From: Diadema setosum
Lineage: Eukaryota > Echinodermata > Echinoidea > Diadematoida > Diadematidae
Length of the DNA: 64,000 nucleotides
Direction of reading: 5' to 3'
Assembly: GCF_964275005.1 (NCBI RefSeq)
Contig: NC_092688.1
Span: forward strand, 17,266,367-17,330,366
Shown here: positions 33,601-44,236 of the stretch, one piece after another
Layout of the letters: each line of letters opens with the position of its first letter
Position numbering within the stretch: position 1 is the stretch's first letter
Translations under genes and position numbers: made by a program
The notes under the pieces: model-generated
Told to the model about the DNA's origin: nothing
Database searches by the model: none
What the model saw: the letters and a program-made list of their open reading frames with translations, nothing else

Positions 33601-34361
33601 TACTAGAGCCCTCTAACGTTAGATCTATAAGAGCTAGAATCTAGTTCTATCACACTCACAGATATTTCATTCATTCTTTCATTTCAGTCATTTACTTTAG
33701 GGTGTCCATATCATGGATGGATATTTGTTTTTGTTCATATGCTTTAAAAAAAAAAAGAAATATACAATACAATTACATAAACAACATTCATTTCGTATAG
33801 AATATAAACAACACACTACTCGTAATTTCAAGGCTGGGAAGCCAAACTTAAACAACAATTTATATGGCCATCTACAGTTTGTATAGCCACGACATGCGAC
33901 ACAGCCTGCCATTCTATGCACAGACGCAATAAGATTTCACGACATGCAAGAAAGAAGTGCAACTTCATGAACTTGCAACAGAAGTCAAAGATTGAAAGTT
34001 GTGTTATATTGTCAGTTGTTGGCACGAGTCTATCGACGTCTTCAGGCGTGTCTTAAGTGTCTACCTGGTGTACCAACATCATTTAGTCACACACTTATTA
34101 TTACAGATCTATCATTCATTCATTTACGTTGTTCCCGCAACTACATACTTCGCGGGGAATCGGCTACGAAGCGCGGAGTTTCCCCACACACCACGCAGCT
34201 TTGGCAATGGCCGATCGGGTATCGCTTAAAATCTGACAAGCTCCTATAATTTTTTCTAATATAGGTCTGATAAAGGCACTAAATGGAAAATCTCGAAATA
34301 TTATCAACACTCACATACATGTGCATACTATGCATTGATTTCAACTTACGTCAGCCATCAT
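19686..34361 (-). CDS. RANBP1: RANBP1, Ran-specific GTPase-activating (Ran-binding) protein 1, complete
   Basis: Cytosolic partner of Ran-GTP. In the family it helps RanGAP release Ran-GTP from exported transport complexes. Coding exons (minus strand) are 34350-34361, 26251-26378, 25221-25384, 23411-23539, 23016-23081 and 19686-19936; GT..AG throughout, 750 nt, 249 residues against about 201 in human. The RanBD spans about residues 24-157: [69 protein letters not shown]. Residues 5-12 are a short Gln-rich run. A nuclear-export-like [10 protein letters not shown] (192-201) matches the position and sequence of the vertebrate export signal. The last 80 residues are longer than in vertebrates and almost entirely K/E/D/S/A. 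The tiny 12-nt first coding exon (MMAD) is inferred from its ATG, donor GTAAGT and phase, so it is the least certain part. Intron 1 is 8.0 kb and full of transposons. Confidence 0.95.
20720..22637. mobile_element. Tigger/pogo-like non-autonomous element, 1.9 kb, RANBP1 intron 5
   Basis: Ends CAGTGAAATCCCGTTATAAC and, inverted, CAGTGAAACCCCGTTATAAC lie inside TA on both sides, as in Tc1/mariner-pogo transposons. CTCGTTATAACCGG words are repeated next to both ends. The inside holds two diverged tandem copies of about 390-400 bp (near 20990 and 21393, sharing TTATTTTCTTCCAAAAATCT, CCATTCTGAAAGAA and GCCCAGCGGGA) and a second duplicated block (near 22060 and 22370, sharing GAAAGCGGCA and GAAATGGAACCTCG). 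No transposase frame. Confidence 0.85.
23016..23081 (-). CDS. RANBP1: RANBP1 coding exon 5
   Basis: Encodes [20 protein letters not shown], the C-terminal helix of the Ran-binding domain. Acceptor TGATCAG, donor GTAAGG. Confidence 0.93.
23411..23539 (-). CDS. RANBP1: RANBP1 coding exon 4
   Basis: Encodes [20 protein letters not shown], then [22 protein letters not shown], the core of the Ran-binding domain. Acceptor CTCAG, donor GTGAGT. A poly-G run lies just upstream of the acceptor on the plus strand. Confidence 0.95.
24587..24648. repeat. (CA)n(TACA)n(TA)n microsatellite
   Basis: Continuous CA dinucleotides pass into TACA and TA units. Confidence 0.95.
24934..25142. mobile_element. TTCGCG-family MITE
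   Basis: Right end CTTATACAG followed by TA, with inner words TTTTCGCATACA, TTTTCACGAATGGGG, TTTTCGCGATT and TCTCGCGAAAATAA. These match the better-preserved copy at 44237. The left end has drifted (TACGTTACG). Confidence 0.65.
25221..25384 (-). CDS. RANBP1: RANBP1 coding exon 3
   Basis: Encodes [40 protein letters not shown] and [14 protein letters not shown], the most conserved part of the RanBD. Acceptor CTGCAG, donor GTAAGT. Confidence 0.96.
26251..26378 (-). CDS. RANBP1: RANBP1 coding exon 2
   Basis: Encodes [18 protein letters not shown], then [20 protein letters not shown] and ELFKM. The Gln run is a short CAA/CAG repeat that vertebrate RANBP1 lacks. Acceptor CAG at 26379-26381, donor GTGAGC. 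Confidence 0.93.
27302..30306. mobile_element. element C: Tigger/pogo-like, 3.0 kb, nested in B
   Basis: Between two TA dinucleotides the ends read CAGTCAACCTCGCGTAAGTC and, inverted, CAGTAGACCTCGCCTAAGTC. GTCGACTTA words recur beside both ends (for example at 27350, 27365, 30160, 30175, 30255, 30270). The middle carries an array of GCGTTTAAACGC palindromes. No transposase frame. The TIR style matches the element at 35276. Confidence 0.85.
28252..29700. repeat. tandem array with GCGTTTAAACGC palindromes
   Basis: The 12-bp perfect palindrome starts at 28252, 28371, 28541, 28659, 29115 and 29236, with one- or two-base variants at 28786, 28994 and 29550. It alternates with recurring phrases such as ATGGACTTGCATTTGATTTT, ATTATCAAACGCAAGTCTTT and AACAATAACGCACTTCCGTA. 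Spacing is about 120 bp within a pair and about 285-455 bp between pairs, a two-level tandem structure. Confidence 0.9.
30481..31434. mobile_element. element D: Tigger/pogo-like MITE, 0.95 kb, nested in B
   Basis: After TA it begins CAAGTGGAAACTCAATATAA and ends with an imperfect inverse before TA at 31435. CTCGTTATAGCCGATATCTC words stand next to both ends. The interior has GT/CA runs. No coding frame. Confidence 0.65.
32294..32471. mobile_element. 178-bp hAT-like MITE
   Basis: Ends CAGGGCTGCCAAC and GTTGGCAGCCCTG are perfect inverses; the next layer GAGAGTGAGACT / AGTCTCACGCTC also pairs. CAGGG ends suggest hAT, but I cannot see a clear 8-bp duplication. RANBP1 intron 1. Confidence 0.7.
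32551..32940 (+). mobile_element. tRNA-derived SINE, near full length
   Basis: Begins with a class II tRNA-like head: A box GTGGCTGAGTAGTAAGAGC at about 32563 and B box GGTTCGAGCCC at 32621-32631, closed by GTGGAGG..CCCCAC. A body follows, then a tail AGCGCTTTGAGCACTCTAAG..GTGCAATATAAATTC that resembles the GCGCTATATAAAT-type ends shared by many SINEs with L2/CR1-like LINEs. It finishes in an ATTATGATTATC run. Confidence 0.8.
33128..33338. mobile_element. small TIR element, decayed
   Basis: After TA it begins CTGTAAGAGTGGATATTTTT and ends with an approximate inverse CAACTTTTACAC. It contains TTTTTGCG words like the TTCGCG family, so it is probably a distant member. Confidence 0.45.
34350..34361 (-). 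CDS. RANBP1: RANBP1 coding exon 1 (MMAD)
   Basis: ATG ATG GCT GAC followed by consensus donor GTAAGT. Phase 0 fits exon 2 exactly. Vertebrate RANBP1 also starts with a very short, poorly conserved segment. It was chosen because no in-frame ATG precedes the RanBD in exon 2. Confidence 0.7.
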
Positions 34362-34399
34362 GTTGGACAGATAACTTCGGATTTTGAGATGTATTTCTT

Positions 34400-34560
34400 G
34401 TGGTCGCGAATGAATGAAATGACGTAGTAATCTTCAGTGAGATCATACGTAAAGAGAACGTAGAGAGTAGACCGTAATTCGTGGCTCTCACGCTGGCGCT
34501 ATGGCAAAGGCGACCAATCAACACAGGGGTTCAGCTCGGGCGCCAAACGCGAACCGAACG
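34400..34560 (-). promoter_or_regulatory. likely RANBP1 promoter region
   Basis: Just upstream of the inferred start codon lie a CRE-like AATGACGTAG at about 34421 and a CCAAT box (GACCAATCAAC, about 34511), with locally higher GC and CpG content than the surroundings. No TATA box at a convincing distance. The placement depends on the inferred first exon. Confidence 0.35.
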
Positions 34561-35407
34561 AAGGGGAAGCGAAGTGCACAAACCTTCATGCGACCAGTTA
34601 CGTAATTGCTGTCTACTTTATATCAACCATTTATTATATCGTGCAGAGCTATTATGCTGCTAGGGAGCTAGCTAGCTAGCTAAAGCTAAAGCTAGAGCAA
34701 GTATGTGTACCTTTTGTAAATATTGTAAATATGTTGTTTACCTGTTGGTTTACATCCAATAAAAAGTTTTTTTAAAAAAAGAGTCTGCAGTAGGAATACA
34801 AGAGCATACAGGGTGCTCGTACTAGTAATTGTTTTATTTCTCTTCAACCTGCGGTCGTGTTGCTACCTTCCAATATGACAAGCTAAAAGCTGTGAAAAAT
34901 ACAGCCAGTCTTTCCCCTTAGATAAACAAGTAAAAGTGCATTTGCATTTCATTCAGTTTAATTCCACTGTTTATTTTTTTTTTTCTTTCTTTCTTTCTTT
35001 CTTTCTTTCTTTCCTTTTCTTCCCCGTCCCTCCCCCCTTCGGTTCTCACTTTATTTCCTCTATTTCTCTCATTCTCTCCCTCTCTTTCTCATTCATGTTT
35101 ACTACCTTTAAGATGTAAATATGTACAAGTTATGTAAATATGTTTCAGGAGACTGTATATATGTTATATTCTCAATTACTCTGTACATAATTATGAATAT
35201 TACTTATCATGGTGACCTAAAACTTTTACAAGCTATGCTTTTAGTTGGGTCACCCCTTTTCCGTTTGTATAAGTACAGTAAACCTCGCATGAGTCGAAGC
35301 TCTCGGGACTGGCAAAAATGCGTCGACTTAAGTGAAATTCGACTCTCACGAGAGTCGAATTTTTTTCGACTCACAGTTATGTACATGTATTATAGTACAT
35401 TTGCATG

Positions 35408-35460
35408 CATGTGTGTGTGTGTGTGTGTGCGTGTGCGTGCGTGCGTGTGTGCGTATGTGA
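35408..35460. repeat. GT-rich microsatellite
   Basis: GTGT and GCGT dinucleotide runs. Confidence 0.9.
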
Positions 35461-37301
35461 GTTTGCATTCAAATTTGTCTGTTCTTGAAGATAATGTTCT
35501 TATTTTGTTCTAAATTGAACATGGAATTTGTATCAATACTAGTAGTTAAACGTAGTTCTGAGAATGTCTGCGCTATGTGGCAATGTGCATGTGCTATGTC
35601 TATGGTGCAACATAAGTAGCCATCTCTGTCAACCTACCCTGAGACAAACACTCTCCCAGGCCCATCCCACCTCCACTGAACAAAACTATACAGCCAGCCG
35701 GGCACGCACAAACAAGCTCCGCCCACTTGGCTTGTCACTAAAATATTAAAGCAGCGATTGGTTGACCAAGGAGTTCTGGCTTGACATGGATAAAGTATGG
35801 ATGTGCTGTGTGTATGGATGAAGTATATGGATCGATGTGCTGTGTGTATACATGTATACATGTGTACGTATTCGACATGCGTGCAAAGCGGTACGGTGAG
35901 TGTGCATGCTTACCTGCAGCTAGTCTGGGCTCCGTCCCCTTTTCCTTGGTGCGACCAGGAGAGGGCGCAAATTTTCTGATTGCGATAATCGAGAGACTGC
36001 GCGCCCAACGAAAAAGGGTCCGGGAAGAAAGTTTCAGTTCCGATCGGATTTTGACCGAACGCGATAAATCATTCGCTCTGACAGGTCCCGCCCACCGAGT
36101 ATGGTAGTAGTCTGTTCAGCCAGTCTCAGTAAATGGAATTCGCATCTATCTGATTTCGTATGTGATCTATATTAATGACATGTAGATCCATATAGGTCAC
36201 AAATTGGTTTCAGAGTATTCAATTCTTCTGAAGAAAAGATACAGTACCTTTTTCTTCATAGTAGGCCTAATACGAACACATAATGCTGAATTTACTGCTG
36301 AAATTGGATTAGACTAGTCATCGACTGTTCTAGGTATTACACAGTTCAGTACCTTTCTCCCACCACCCTGCAGATCTGTCCTTGGTCTCACCATGGGCGG
36401 ATGGAGTACTGCATGCATGCATTGCATAATTATGTACCTTACCCAGTAAAAGTGTTTAGTTTGGCCATGGAGCTAAAAACGAATGGCGATCTACGATCGT
36501 TTATCTCTAGTGATTTCTCTCTAATGTTTTTTTTTTTTCCAACTTTGTACAAAAAATAGGGCCCAAGTAGCCATGACTGCTCGTATCATAATTATAGAAA
36601 TGTTCTTGATTTTTTGATCTTGTTTGTGCAACAGGATTTTGTAAGAGAGAGGTATTTCAGTCGGCTGCACTGTGTCCGAGTGAATCCATAAACACTTTGA
36701 AAATCGAGGCACTGATTCTAAATATCAAATTGATATTATATGCAAATTGACTGGGTATACTACGACTGCAGTCGACTGTATGTTGTTGGATACTTGTGGG
36801 CCAATCCAAGCCTTGAACTTCTGGAATCCCCCTTTTTTTTTTAGCCAAGTATAAACGTAAAGTAGGTTTACAATTGGATTTCTATATATGTCTGGAGAAC
36901 AATAATTCACAACACAACCACAATACTATCAGCATAGGGCCTAAATACCACGCAATTTCAAATAAAAACATCCACAAATCTTTCTGAGTGTGGCTCCGAC
37001 GATGAAATTACTAGTGATAAGTGATTTCATCGATGAATAGCCATCAAAGCTTTATGTGTTATGAAATATAACAGGTTAGAATACAAAACACGCTTTGATT
37101 ACGCGAGCATACAATGGTTTACCGCGTTGAGCTTCACAAGGAATAGTATTTTATCAGTTTTGATTAAAAAAAAAAGAAGCTGGTATTTTCTTCAGACCTA
37201 ATTTACCAAAGGAAGATAAAGATATCACATGTTTGATGGAGAATTTACGTGGCAAACCTTATACACGCTATGTATCCAAAAATTGAATAGGCATTCTAGT
37301 T

Positions 37302-39013
37302 TTCCCGAAGGTTCGTTAATCTGAAAATAAGAGAAACTTTATTATTTTGAAGGTTTGATAGCTCCCCCCCCCAAAAAAAAAAAAACAACAACAAACAAAC
37401 AAACAAAACAAAACAAGCAAACATCAAACAAACAAACAAACAAATGAAACAAGGTTCGTAAATCCACAAATGGAAAAATTGCATACTTTTAACAAACATT
37501 CGGAATTACTAACCAATATCGTTTTAAATTAACGAACCTTCGGTATTGCAAACTTTTTTTTTCTTTATTTTTCTTTTAGGGGCTATACAAACGAACATTC
37601 GGAAGACCAATCCTTTAGTATTTTAAACGAACCTTATTTCGTTTTGGATTACCGAACCATCGTAATAATAAACCCTGAAAATGAACCTTCAGAAAAACAA
37701 ACTGTAACCAGAAATAAGAAATTTCTGACTCCAGAATCAGCATTTACCAATCCCGGAGGGCAGCGGATATCATACAATTCTGATATTCACCTTGCATTAT
37801 AATGATGATGCCATGTAACAATCAGGAGGTAAACTATAATCATCGAGAAGGCGACAGAGCCTCCTTGATATAACAGGTAAACTCCACAACACCATGCTGA
37901 AGGGCATATAAATCAGACACTTGCTTATGAATATATCGTAGTGCAAAATAAATTCATTACTTATTCATTTAAACTTTATGATACCACAGTCTCCGGGGTT
38001 CACTCCTCAGAACAATACATATTACATGATAACAACATGGTATGGACTCCTATAAAGTTTATCTAGCTGCCCTAGATTTTTAATCCTTCATTGTTGGACG
38101 ATAATTAAAGATGTTCATTAACAGCATGATTAAAGGAGAAATATCTGGTATTTCCAATGAAACAAAATAGTACGTTTCCGTTAAGACAAATTGCAATATG
38201 TCGTGCCCCACACTGCGCATCATCAATTTTTATACAGATGTTCAATGCATATAAATGCAATTTTACTAATAGCTGGGTTCGAAAGTTATATCATCTGTGA
38301 TGTGTAAATATTTGCTAAACTATTTACTTCCGGGTAAGTTGTTTTCCAATAGGTGATCTTCAACCATACAGACAAGAGAAAGTCCACTCCCATTAAAAAA
38401 GAGAAGTAAAATGCATGTCTTTTCAACAGTATGGTTTTGCGGGAGGTAATTTGCTAGTCGTATCTTATTCAATTTTGCCCCCCCCCTTTTTTTTGTGTGT
38501 GTGTATCAATGAGAATGACCTGTATTCCGTCCTGCATTCACATTGGTGAGCACCCATTAAAAAGAAGTGTTCGCTTTCAAAGTCATAAGACAATTTGAGT
38601 CACTGTGTACCTGCGTCTGTGAAGCATTCTCCTTCTCATCATTACAATGTCATGTTGTATTATCATCCTTCGATCATTACAAGTTTGTTTCCTTTTGCTT
38701 TGTTTTGCTTTACTGCTATAGGTTAGCACTAACACCTTTTCAGGGAAAATAGATGTGTGTAACCCTCCTGTTACTTCAAAATCCATTCAGTTAATAAAAT
38801 TAAAAGAATTGACATATTGTTATCGCCACGTATCAGCACATGCCGTGTGAACATAACAGCGGGTATTGTTGTGATGGTTAAGTGTGTTATTTACAAGTAC
38901 ATAACTACAAACCCTTCTTTTAAGTTTCGGCTAATGAACGTTATTTCATTATCAGAAAAAAAAAATAGTGAGCAATAGTTTATTTTCGAATAAACGAACC
39001 TTCGGAATAACAG
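37302..39013. mobile_element. TIR element with repeated AACGAACCTTCGG words
   Basis: The left end CCCGAAGGTTCGTTAATCTG is mirrored by the right end AATAAACGAACCTTCGG. Related words in both orientations recur at about 37450, 37495, 37530, 37590, 37625, 37655 and 37680. The middle (about 37750-38900) looks unique. No coding frame. Confidence 0.6.
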
Positions 39014-39483
39014 ACGTAGCTTTTAACCAGCACCATATTCCTCACGAATATAGCACTATCAGCATAATCTGTTTTAAAGGCAAGCCACAAGTGTTTTGGT
39101 AAAAGGACGCAAGGAATAATGTTGCTTTTACGTTTAGATGAAGTAGTTTGACTATGAAAGTTGTTACTATGAATAAATTCCCTCAGAGCGTTTGTATAAG
39201 TTTATAATTGGATGAATCCTGCGAGTTATGTTGGCCAGGGAGTGAGTTTTCGTAACGTAAACGTTTCCCACCTGCGCTTTTCCATGGAAATGAGATAATA
39301 AAGTTACTTTAATGTGTTCTATAGTGAGATATGGGAGTAGTTCCTTGCAGTTGAGCTATATAAGGCTCTCATAATCCTTGAGGAGAAATCTCATAGCAGG
39401 GTATCACGTATGTTTCGTTGAATCTTAAAATACCTTATGGAATTCGTCAGTGAAATCCGTCTGTATTTGACTCGATCTATATA

Positions 39484-40870
39484 AAAACTAGAAATGTCGC
39501 TTTGGCGACTGGTATGCCTCCGCCATAATGCATGATTTTCCCAATAGGTCTAGATAGTACATGTGGACACTGTGTGATTACATTTTCACAAAATTGGCAC
39601 AATATTGGAATGACAAGTTTGTCACAAATGTGTTGAATGTTCACCTTCCTTGACGTAGGTTTAATTGGATGAATAGGAGAGCATGTATCCAGGGATTTAA
39701 GGACTTTAACTTGACTTTGACCCATTCATACATTTAGGCATTGAGTAATTTTCAAGGTACAAGTGTGGAGAAAAAGTGCAATTTCTGAATTGAATAGTAA
39801 ATTGTTACCATTTTCATCTGGCCCTTGACCCTAAAATTCATAAGATAATTACTTTCAGGTAGAACATGCATAATATGTACTAAGTTTCAAGGTAACTTGA
39901 GCCACTTCCGAGATATGGAGGAAAAAGTTAGTTCAGCACTTTCACTTGATCTTTGACCTTTTGACCTTTGAGGCAAAAAGAGAAAAAAAAAAACTTTCCA
40001 GAGAATTTCTATAAGGTTACACATGCATACACCAAGTGTAAAAAAATAACCTTGCTGGCATTGCATAAATATGAGGGTAATAGTAAAATTTTGAAGTCTT
40101 GCACTTGACCTTTGACCCCTGACCTTTGACCCCATGAACCCTACATTCTCTAGATAATCACTTCCAGTCAGTACATGTATATACTATGTTCCATGAAGAT
40201 ACCTTGAACAATTTTCCAAGGCACGGAGAAAAAAAAGAAGTTTTGATATTTTTACTTGACCTTTTGACCTTTGACCTTTGACCTCATGACCCAAACTTTC
40301 ACCAGAGAATCTTAATCGGGTAATACATGTATACACTAAGTTTCAAGAAAATATCTTCAGGCATTCAATAGATATGGTGGAAATAGTGAAATTTTATGTA
40401 TTTGACCCTGAACTTTTGACCTTTGACCTTTGACCTCATGACCCAAACTTTCACCAGAGAATCTTAATTGGGTAATACATGTATACGCTAAGTTTCAAGA
40501 AAATATCTTCAGGCATTCAATAGATATGGTGGAAATAGTGAAATTTTATGTATTTGACCTTGACCTTTTGACCTTTGACCTTGAGCATGTGCACCCAAAA
40601 GTTGATAGGCACAACTTCACCCCCTAAGACACATACATGCCAAGTTTCATTAGGATACCTCTACAGGTTTCGATAGTTACCTTGTCCACAAAATTCATTA
40701 CGGACGGACGGAAGGACGGACGGACGGACGGACGGACGGACGGACGGACGGAAGGACGGACGGACGGACGGACGGACGGACGGACGGACGGACGGACGGA
40801 AGGACGGACGGACGGACAACCCGAAAACATAATGCCTCCGGCACCACTTCGTGGCGGAGGCATAAAAAAC
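39484..40870. repeat. dispersed repeat with about 155-bp modules, TGACC clusters and GGAC tail
   Basis: Starts ACTAGAAATGTCGCTTTGGC then ATGCCTCCGCCATAATG; ends TGGCGGAGGCATAAAAAAC, so the outer words are inverted copies. Modules marked by ACATG(C/T)ATA..TAAGTTTCA begin at 39864, 40021, 40173, 40325, 40477 and 40635 (spacing 152-158 bp). Most close with clusters of TTTGACC/TGACCTTTGACC. Two neighbours (about 40282 and 40434) are nearly identical at a 152-bp offset. The 3' end has a GCCTCCGGCAC..GTGGCGGAGGC hairpin. I recall similar GGAC/ATGCCTCCGGC repeats from other marine invertebrates, but have not checked this. Confidence 0.8.
40701..40817. repeat. (GGAC)n minisatellite
   Basis: About 29 tandem GGAC units with a few GGAA interruptions, placed just before the 3' end of the module repeat. 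Confidence 0.95.
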
Positions 40871-41648
40871 AATAACAAAAACACGAACCTCTTCGTTATC
40901 CTACCCGCAGGCGCAATCCAATGAATTTCACTTGCCTTTGTTGACCATGACAATTTTTTAATTCCTATCTACAATCAGGCTTTCAAAGACAGAAATCTAT
41001 TTTGGCACGATCGACTATTTGAATCTGGTTCCTACATTCGATATTTTGTGATGATAATAATAATATATATTTTTTTTTCGGGGGGGTCTGGTTTTTAATA
41101 TCTTTGCTAGAGTTGCTTTACCAAAAATATGACTTCTGTGACACGGGATCCCTTAAATCTATTGGAATATTGATCAAAAGTCATGTATATGAAGATCACA
41201 TATTTTAGCGGATATAGTGGGATTGACCCTTTTACGGATGTCATTCTGTTATTCTCGGAGGAATCAATCTAAAATAAAGTCTGTAATCTGCAATAAGCCT
41301 ATAATGTCCAATGAAACATTTTTCATCGTACTGTAAAATCGTGGTATACGTAGCTCCCCTATTTGGATGGAGGCTACGTTTCATGAAAAGACTTCTCTCT
41401 CATAAGACACACAGACTTTACTTCTCTCGTATACATAATATAGCTACATAATTATGAGAATCTTTGGAATTTCCTTGATTTTATGTAAAGACTTTTATAT
41501 GATGACTTCATGAAATCATGGAATGGGCAGCTTGTCTCTCATCATGCATAAAGAAAGCACGTAGGCCTACATAATGCAGTATGAGCTGGCGATCGAAGTA
41601 CAAGTTAGTGGGCTCAACTTCAGGACAAAACCCCCCTATTTTGGTGGA

Positions 41649-41713
41649 CCAAGGAGTGTGTAATAGCTCCTTGGGTGGACCATGGAGCTACCATCTTTTT
41701 GGTAGCTCCATGG
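41649..41713. repeat. two adjacent perfect hairpins
   Basis: CCAAGGAG (41649-41656) pairs with CTCCTTGG (41667-41674). Directly after it CCATGGAGCTACC (41680-41692) pairs with GGTAGCTCCATGG (41701-41713). GGTGGAC words frame both. Confidence 0.7.
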
Positions 41714-43240
41714 GTGGACAATGCTGTAGTGTAGTGGAGGTGGGCAGCACTAGACTCACACACTACCAGCGGGAGTGCGATCAGCTGGTATTCTCATTAA
41801 CTAGTAAAACTGTCTGGTTGACTGCGAATCATGAATATTCATGACCACTCTAGCGTGAACTCTTGACCCTGCTCGATCCGGCGAAAGTATTTTACTGGAC
41901 TCTTTTTTCTCGGGTATCGCAGTTCTCGGCGTATTGCAATCCTCGGGTGTCACGCCCTCATACGGCTTGTCGCGTACACTGAATCACCCCTACGAGTAAA
42001 AAGAGTCCAGAAGCTAGACTAACCTGCAGCAGGCCAGGGACGGGGTTCTGCGACATGCCGATTTTTTTGTTCTCCTCTAAATGGAATGAGAATGCCAGAC
42101 AAATCTTCTTCGGCTCAAGTGATGTAAACTACGTGTATTTTGTACAAAAGGGACTGAATGTTTTACTTCGACACAGCCGAAATTCGACTCTCGTACTTCA
42201 GCTTATCCAAATATTTCTTAGAGAAAATACATAGGGAAAAATCAGGACTTTTTATTTTGCTTCGAGTTAAGTGATTTTCGACTCACTCGACATCGACTTA
42301 TCCGAGGTTTACTGTATCCTATATTCTGTCAATTCATGCTGATATATTACTGTAATATTATGTGTCAATATGTAAACAACAATGCAATGTAAAATGGAAA
42401 CGAAACGAATAAATTCAAATTCAAATTCAAATTCAACTCTTAGCACATGGGTTTGCGCATTGACAGGAGGAGAAAGAATGGAATGTAGTAAAAGTGCAAA
42501 TAGATTATGCTGTGGCTGATTGATATATTTCATCAAGAAAAAAAAAATATATATCTCCTTTCCCCCAAAGTTTTATCTGAATGACACATATCAGTTGTAT
42601 AGACAGGAGTTGTAAATTCCAGACAGCACATAAACCTGCTCCCTGTGGTTTCAATTGCATCATAACATTCAGTATAATACTCTAGTCATCTTTTCAATAA
42701 TCATATAGCTGATGAAACTCTAAGCTTCTATGCTTCTTTTCAACAGCGATGTCAAGGCCAAAAATAAATAGGGCCTACATGTATTTATTGTCTTTTCTGG
42801 CATTTGTAATTCTATGTATTGTTGCAGCAAAAAAAAAAAGCTGCTATGTATTGTTTGTGTTTGTTTATTTTTTGCATTTGTTTGTATGTTTGTTGTTGTT
42901 GTGTTTTTACTTTTTTTTTTTTTTTTTTGGGGGGGGGGGGGGGTTATTTTGTGAGGCATTACAAGAGCTTGACAGGCACATACAATATGAGTGTGAGAAA
43001 GGTCCCTGAGATGTGAGTAGAGCTAGAGGGACGAGACTTGACGTGTACATGTTTCAAGCACTGACTAGATGGCAATTCTTGTGGTAGAGGATGATGAAGA
43101 AAATAAGCCTCTTGATCATAACAGTAATAATAATATAATCTAATAAAAGTAATGATAGAATTTAAGATTTTTCCATATTAATGCACTTTATAGAAATGTC
43201 AGTATATTGAGCACTATGTAAGTGATATTAATCACCATCA

Positions 43241-43256
43241 TTTATCATTATTATTA

Positions 43257-43293
<37 letters not shown>

Positions 43294-43319
43294 CATTATT
43301 ATCATTATTATCATTATTA

Positions 43320-43383
<64 letters not shown>

Positions 43384-43391
43384 CATTGTTA

Positions 43392-43425
<34 letters not shown>

Positions 43426-43496
43426 CATTACTAATTTTTATTATTATCATTAGTTGTAGTAGTAGTAGTAGTAGTAGTATAGTAGTAGTAGTAGTA
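43241..43496. repeat. (ATT)n / (ATC)n then (AGT)n microsatellite
   Basis: About 200 bp of TTA triplets with TCA variants, followed by AGT triplets to about 43496. Confidence 0.95.
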
Positions 43497-44236
43497 TCAC
43501 AGATTGTGAAGGTACCATCTCTAATTCATTACTGTGCATTATGCAAGAAAAAAGTTATGCAATAGTATATACTGCTGCTTATGTGGGCTCAAATGCAAAT
43601 GAGCACAGTAAACTAATAGGTAGCTTTTGGAGAAATGTGTTACCGTACTGGATTATATGGTGCTCATGTACTCACCATGTGACCCAAAATTCTCAGAATT
43701 AGTTTGCCATTGTGCCATTACATAGCATAATTCACTGGCGGAGCGACAACATTGTATCTAAACGATATCAAATGTTCAGGAGAGCAAAACAAAACAAACA
43801 AACAAGCAAACAACAAAAACATTGCCGCCAAAGCACTCTAACACTTGGAGTTGCCTCATAGACGTATATTTTCATAGCATTATACTCCAAGGATTGTCTT
43901 TCCTTTGACATGCCATCAAATGGCTTCATTTTTTTTTTTTTTTTTTGGGGGGGGGGGGGTAAAACAATTAGGATTTGGACAGGACATCATTTAACCAATT
44001 ATCTGACAAGTAACATGCAGGAAAGTGATTTAATTTTCACCATGATTTGAGATACAAGGTCTTGCCATCCCAATAAGTACTGTTTGCATGTCCCACAATA
44101 GCTCTTCCTTCTTAACCACATCTGAATGAAAAAAAAACAAAAACAGAGCACAAATAACATGATAACAGTTCTTGACTTCAACCATTACTGTCGTCTGCAC
44201 TCGTATTTCTAAACACCATCACCATACCGCAACATA

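Larger units (their letters stand above)
35276..42314. mobile_element. Tigger/pogo-like TIR span, 7.0 kb with later insertions
   Basis: Between TA dinucleotides the ends read CAGTAAACCTCGCATGAGTC and, inverted, CAGTAAACCTCGGATAAGTC. Both sub-ends carry AATTCGACTCTC and TTTTCGACTCAC words, so they belong to one family and probably one copy. Inside lie a second TIR pair (about 37302-39013) and the module array at 39484-40870. Nothing codes for a transposase. The style matches element C. Confidence 0.75.

Noticed and set aside
34666-34696. GCTAGCTAGCTAGC run as a regulatory site
   Set aside because: A short simple tetranucleotide repeat; nothing else supports a function.
40701-40817. CRISPR-like or coding repeat array (the 109-codon open frame through GGAC repeats)
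   Set aside because: A pure 4-bp tandem repeat in an animal genome; open frames on both strands follow from the repeat itself.
43222-43450. Open frames of Tyr, Ile or Asn runs
   Set aside because: Translations of an ATT/ATC microsatellite.
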